From Glandiceps talaboti (lineage: Eukaryota > Hemichordata > Enteropneusta > Spengelidae), in contig NC_135567.1 in the NCBI RefSeq assembly GCF_964340395.1, positions 6,854,399 to 6,918,398 of the forward strand: a stretch of DNA of 64,000 nt, in the 5' to 3' direction. The notes below the pieces were generated by a model, which was given only the letters and a program-made list of their open reading frames with translations, was not told the origin of the DNA and searched no databases. Position 1 is the stretch's first letter. Every line of letters begins with the position of its first letter. Positions 59,172 to 64,000 of this stretch are shown here, piece after piece. The translations under genes and the position numbers were made by a program.

Positions 59172-59450
59172 TAATAACAACAGCTAAATGGTAGCATATT
59201 TCATAAAGATAACATCGCAAATTCTTACACCAATGAACAAACATTTGAAATATTAATGAAAATAGACAAGTTAACAAACGTTCAAATAGTGTATGCAAGT
59301 ATGCCTAGCAACCATGACCACGCCCTTAGAAACAATAAAATGGGAGTACATTTGGTCAAATAATGATATCATCTTGTAAGTAATTGAGTAAACATTCAAA
59401 AATAAATGCAAATATGACCCCACCCATAGCAATAGCTAAATGCAGGGCTT
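59172..59450 (-). mobile_element. Hairpin-tailed element, inverted copy, right part
   Basis: Resumes with 'aacaacagctaaatggtagc' and 'caaccatgaccacgccctta', continuing the element split by LINE no. 4. Confidence 0.6.
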
Positions 59451-59754
59451 AAAACTCGGGTAGTCTCACATCCACAGACTACCAATGTGCATCTCTGGGC
59501 TACCAAATTATGGTGGTAGCCAAATTGGGCAACAAAGTTTTTAATGAAACTATGACAACTTGACTATAGGACCTGTGAGAGGTCACACTTAACATCTTAT
59601 TTGATGCCATACTTGACGAAGGGAACCGAGATGAACATTTTTGGATGTATGGGTCACTATAGGGACACATGCATATGGGCTACCAACCATTGCTCTTGGG
59701 CTACCAATCTCAGATGATGGTAGCCCACCTGGGCTACCAAGAAACAAATCATTG
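59451..59754. repeat. 'Gggctaccaa' dispersed repeat, copy 1
   Basis: Starts 'gggcttaaaactcgggtagt' and includes 'ggtagccaaattgggcaacaa' and several GGGCTACCAA motifs. A second copy is at 63245-63370. Confidence 0.6.
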
Positions 59755-60589
59755 ACAATGACATAGTCCCAGCTCTGATTGGATTTAATGAACAGGCAGT
59801 TTATGTTGTCATTTTCTTGATATCACTACTCTGATCAAGCATCAACACTTGTGAACCTAAATCAAACAGACTTAGATATGTTGGTTCTGCATCGAACATC
59901 GAACATGCCTACTCTTCAAGATGACATGATGGAATAAACCATTCAACAATAAAGGATAGGTCAACTACGGGGGTGGGGGGGGGGTGTGGGGACCTGGTCA
60001 AGCATGGCTGAGTTATGGCTTAAATTTGGACATGAAAACTGTGCCAACAAAATTGCTGCCAGGAAGCCATATCAGATCGTATCACGACGAAAATGGATAT
60101 GCACATATATGTCCTAGAACACTGTCCTAATACCAACTTTGAATGAGATCGGTTAAAGAATTTCTGAGTTATGGCTTTGGACATGGAAAATTCACAAACA
60201 AAATGGCTGCCAGACAGCCATATTGGATCATATCACGACGAAAATGGAGATGCACATATGTCATAGAACAATGTCCTGATACTAACTTTGAATGAGATCT
60301 GTTAAAGCATGTCTAAGTTATGGCTTTGGACATGAAAACTGTGCCAACAAAATTGCTGCCAGGAAGCCATATCGGATCGTATCACGACGAAAATGGATAT
60401 GCACATATGTCATAGAACACTGTCCTAGTACCAACTTTGAATGAGATCTGTTAAAGCATGTGTGAGTTATGGCTTTGGACATGGAAAATTTGCCCAACAA
60501 AATGGCTGCCAGGCAGCCATATTGGATCGTATCACAATAACAATGAACAGGCACATGTATGTCATAGAACACTGTGCTAATAGGTAACA
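59755..60589 (+). repeat. Dispersed composite repeat, copy 2, left part
   Basis: Matches 4825-5400. Here the ~149-bp unit is repeated four times (starts near 60009, 60165, 60314, 60463). A nested insertion at ~60590 splits it from 61462. Confidence 0.8.
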
Positions 60590-60672
60590 GGACAATTGTC
60601 CCCCGGACAACTGCCCCCGAAGGACAATTGCCCCCCGGACAACTGCCCCTGAAGAACAACTGCCCCCCAGAC
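60590..60672. repeat. GGACAACTGCCCCC short tandem
   Basis: Units of ~16-17 bp, 'ggacaattgccccc' and 'ggacaactgcccccgaa', about five copies, at the left edge of the nested TIR element. Confidence 0.85.
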
Positions 60673-61454
60673 TACTGCCCCCGAACGAAAAAAAAAATAG
60701 TATTACAGATGTACGGGTTTGTCATTCATTAAAAAGTCACCGTCGACAACTTACCGCCACAATTTGCATACATTATACTCACTAAACACAAACACGAAGT
60801 CATTTTTTTACTGGAAAAGATTTATTTATTATCAGTTTAATACAAAATATACAGGTAATCTCTTCTCAGTCGTGACTAATTCCCGACTTGGACTTGAACG
60901 ATCCCGTACGAGAGTATGAGAGTGTAAATGCTAGAGTGCAACGTTAGAACTATCCATACTTATACCGTTCAACTCTACGACTCACAACACCTGTATATGA
61001 TATTGATTGTTGTCCAACTGATGTCTTCACTGGCGGAATACACAAATTGCCCTGAGCCTTCTGTCGTGTATTGTATTCATAATTAAACAGCGAGCAATAA
61101 TCGGTTATAGAGTGTGGTAAATTATTGTGTATTAAATCGTAAACAAAAACACCTACTAAATACTTGTGTAACTTAAACACGTCGAGAATTGTTAACTGGT
61201 TGAAAAGAGGAGAAGAATGTTCCAGAAAATTATGTGAATTACGGCCGTAAGTTAAATCATCATGCCGACATTTATGAATGACGTAACAGTTATCACAGAT
61301 AACAATAGAGTAAAACATGTGAGTGAGTAGTAGTGAGTATAATGTACACAAATTGCGGCGGTAAGTTGCAGACGGTGACTTTTTAATGATTGACAAACCC
61401 GTACATCTGTAATACTACTATTATTACTAGGTTTTTTTTCGTTCGGTGGCAGTA
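60673..61454. mobile_element. ~780-bp element with ~120-bp TIRs
   Basis: The left arm (60673-60795) and right arm (61325-61454) are inverted copies: 'cccccgaacgaaaaaa', 'tattacagatgtacgggttt' and 'aaaaagtcaccgtcgacaac' on the left have reverse partners on the right. It is nested in the composite repeat. It carries LINE-like coding sequence (next feature). Confidence 0.75.
60950..61396 (-). pseudogene. LINE C-terminal-like frame inside the TIR element
   Basis: Minus frame with FLEHSSPLFNQLTILDVFKL, HKYLVGVFVYDLIHNNLPHS, then YEYNTRQKAQGNLCIPPV. The order matches the post-RT domain seen in LINE no. 4 (SGPLFKRLNILDIFKQHK; NDLTIPKANH). The first 20-odd codons lie in the TIR, so the start is not meaningful. 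Probably a captured LINE segment. Confidence 0.65.
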
Positions 61455-61461
61455 GTAGCAG

Positions 61462-61935
61462 TATCATGACAACAATGAATAAGCACATGTATGTCATAGA
61501 ACACTGTCCTAATACAAACTTAGAATAAGATCTGTGCAAGCACGTCTTGAGTTATGGATTTGGACATGGAAAAATCACAAACAATATGGCTGCCAGGCAG
61601 CCATATTGGATAGTATCATGATGAAAATAATTATGCACATGTATGTCATAGAACACTGTCCTAATACCAATATTGAATGAGATCTATTCAAGCATGTCTG
61701 AGTTATGGCTTTGGACATGGAAAATTTGCAAACAAAATAGCTGTTAGGCAGCCATATTGGATTGTAGCATGAAACAAATTAACATGCATATGTATGCCAT
61801 TGTATGTTGCCCCTGTACCAAGTTTGAAAAAAAAACAGTCCAGGCATCTCGAAGAAACAGCTCTGGACGGACGGACGGATGGATGGACCCCAATCCATAA
61901 GTTCCCGTCCCGGACTGCGTCCAGCAGGGACTAAA
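61462..61935 (+). repeat. Dispersed composite repeat, copy 2, right part
   Basis: Continues the ~150-bp units after the nested element. It ends with (GGAC)n/(GGAT)n at 61866-61890 and 'gtcccggactgcgtccagca', the same terminus as at 5602. Confidence 0.8.
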
Positions 61936-62243
61936 AACACGAATTTTGAGCTCTGAAATGATAGCATATTTCATAAAGATAACGTCGCAAATTGTTACAC
62001 TAATGAATAAACATTCGAAACATTGATGAAAATATATGCCAAGCAACAAGACCACACCCATAATACAAGACCACATCAATAATAAAAGTCAAATGAATTG
62101 CATAGATTACAACTATGTTGGATAGGCAACTCGATAGTCATTCAGGAAATGAAAACATATAACCTAACATGGCTCATGTATGAATAGATGTTTTAAAAAA
62201 CAATACAGTTGTGCTTCAACACCATTGGCGCTATTTTCCTTGA
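61936..62243 (-). mobile_element. Hairpin-tailed element, inverted 5' part
   Basis: The right edge reads 'acagttgtgcttcaacacca' plus 'ttggcgctatttt', the reverse of the family's left end. It is truncated at the composite repeat. Confidence 0.65.
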
Positions 62244-62631
62244 TCCAAATTTGAGAGAATTCAGTCTACTTATGTCCATGGTCAGACAATGTTAGTCCCA
62301 CTGCTTTTTGTTTCAGTCTTTTTTCATCATTTTTTTCCTTTTCTTATCTCATTCATCAGCTTGGTAGAGGTTGTTGGTAAATCATGCCCAAAGTCTGTGT
62401 TCGCATTCAAACATTCACGAACTTGTCCTCTTCCTGTAAATAATAATGAGAAGAAACAATATCCTGTTTAAGTGTTATATATATATAGATATATATATAT
62501 ATATGGACTTCTGCTCTTAACAGAAAAACTAAACAAAAAAAGAGTTATTGCAAATGGTGGCTATGTACTTTTTAACCCAGTGCGAATAAGAAATTGATTG
62601 GGGATATTCCATTATTAATTAAACCTTGTGA
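62244..62631. other. Non-coding, with a (TA)n tract
   Basis: A short (TA)n lies at 62477-62503. No gene. Confidence 0.4.
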
Positions 62632-62802
62632 CACCGTGAGGTCGTCAATGGCAGGTCGCGCGATCCTGCCGATGACAAACCACAGATGCCAATGCTGTAT
62701 GATCCATCACTCCTACGTGTTGGTTTACATGAACTGATAAAGACGTTATGGCAGGATAATGTGGCAGGATCTACATCATTGTCTTTCATCAGATTTCTTT
62801 AA
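62632..62802 (+). CDS. Possible small exon (56 codons)
   Basis: Open between TGA at 62629 and TAA at 62800-62802. It includes DDKPQMPMLYDPSLLRVGLH, then ELIKTLWQDNVAGS. GC content and composition stand out from the AT-rich surroundings. The internal ATG at 62688 would give 37 codons. No splice signal or family is recognised. Confidence 0.3.
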   Translation, partial: HREVVNGRSRDPADDKPQMPMLYDPSLLRVGLHELIKTLWQDNVAGSTSLSFIRFL

Positions 62803-64000
62803 ACAAACGAAGTATTTGATATAGTCGTCTGTGAGACGTATCATTATGCTGCCAGACTCACATGTATGCAGTATTTGTGTATGCAAATTTGTTTGTATTT
62901 ACTGTAAACATGATAAATATTTTACCCAACACCCATACTATCTGTCTATTAATTTTTACAGCTAATTTCCAATTGTAAATGTAATCCTTGTATTTATCAA
63001 AAAAATAAATTTCACATGCTTTTTTGACCAAAAATGTGTTTCATACCAATTTTCCCCAATTTCTTGGTAAAGGTACTGATCATACATTCATGTAAGTTAA
63101 AATTCAATATTTCATAATTATATACTTGTAGATGAGACCATATCCCACCTGTTTTGGTGTAAAATGATCACTATCAAAACATTGTGTACAATTGTGTGCA
63201 ACCTAAAAAGTCCTAGGGGGGTCATTTGCATGGAATGTCTATGGCATCTTTAGGTAGTCCCACATCTAAAAACTACCAATGTTTGACTTTGAACCACTAA
63301 ATAATGCAAATGGTAGCCCAATTTGGCTACAAAGTTATGAATTGAACAGTGACACTGTGTGGCACATTAAAAAAATAATGTCCCCAGTTTGGTATTATTT
63401 TGTGTTGATGGTATGTACCAAAACAAACCATTGTAAACATACTGGCATATACATAATGGCAGTAGATTCAAATCTTCATTCAACGCACATATCTTTCAAC
63501 ACTGACAGGACACACTATTGGACTTACTTCAACTAATCAGGTAACAAATTTAGAGCTCTACTATAGATCTGATGATTGATTTTTGTAGTGATCTCTGATG
63601 CAAAAAAAAAAATTCTTTTTGTGTTAAAACTGTCCTTGTCTTTCTATATATAGTTTGAAAAAAATTGTAACTTTCCTGAGAAAACTAAGCAAATGCTGAC
63701 TAAAAAAAATGATTTGCAAAAGATTAGAGTTATAAATTTGCAGAGAAAGAACACTGGGCTCTAACTTAGTTTACTGCATGACAGCAGGTTTTTTTGTTTT
63801 TGTTTTGTTTATTTATGTTATTTTTCCTGTTTTCTTGTTTATTTGCTGTTTGTTTCTAACATGGTTCATGGGCTCCCTGTGGTTCAACAAACATCTCCTT
63901 TGCATATGAAAAGTAATCTTGTTCTGACTGGTAATGTAGTTGGTTATCACGGTTTTTAATGCATACCACATCTTAATTGCACATATCCACTGTAGTGTAG
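62803..64000. other. AT-rich non-coding, with a dispersed repeat copy
   Basis: 63245-63370 is the second 'ggtagcccaatttggctac' repeat copy (compare 59451-59580). The remainder, including T-runs near 63790, shows no gene. Confidence 0.45.

Overview
The window is nuclear DNA of an animal, most likely a marine invertebrate. The evidence is a spliced ankyrin-repeat gene start with consensus GT-AG junctions, several non-LTR (LINE) reverse-transcriptase remnants, a Penelope-like RT fragment, a Crypton-type recombinase fragment, foldback and terminal-inverted-repeat (TIR) elements, and very abundant micro- and minisatellites. The species cannot be fixed from the sequence; an invertebrate deuterostome is only a guess. 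There are no bacterial operons, rRNA genes, tRNA genes or CRISPR arrays that I can support.

Layout. 0-8 kb: a broken coding fragment (133-543), a 3.6-kb 56-bp minisatellite with higher-order structure, and dispersed repeats. 8.4-13.1 kb: a decayed + strand protein-coding element. It has a GDS-motif exon, a 2.5-kb minisatellite whose 33-bp unit is a whole number of codons, an acidic region, two zinc-finger-like modules and a helical region ending in an arginine-rich block. 13.9-15.3 kb: two copies of a ~1-kb hairpin-tailed element that recurs across the window.

16.1-24.7 kb, minus strand: the one convincing host gene. A 10-codon first exon (24522-24551) with an ETS-site promoter joins in phase 0 to a 99-bp ankyrin exon (16119-16217) across an 8.3-kb intron. 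That intron holds a TTAA-flanked foldback MITE, a consensus-matching CTCF site, a 60-bp minisatellite and a 41-bp perfect inverted repeat. The rest of the gene lies at lower coordinates or outside the window.

25-31 kb: a 1.55-kb TIR element with TAA duplications and its own reading frame, two LINE remnants, a Penelope-like RT piece set between microsatellites, and a TATA-box plus first-exon candidate. 32-37.3 kb: five different minisatellites nearly end to end. 38-40.7 kb: a spliced terminal exon of a repetitive protein family, a 190-bp palindrome and a Crypton-type recombinase N-terminus.

43-55.3 kb: a locus built from a ~3.3-kb module (spacer A, spacer B, 34/43-bp minisatellite). One copy is split by ~4 kb that includes a dead LINE. 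55-64 kb: foldbacks, LINE 3' ends, nested repeats and one possible small exon.

Most long reading frames here come from tandem repeats with no stop codon and are not genes. Tandem arrays fill roughly a quarter of the window. G/C homopolymers are frequent and often sit exactly where reading frames break, so some apparent frameshifts may be sequencing error.
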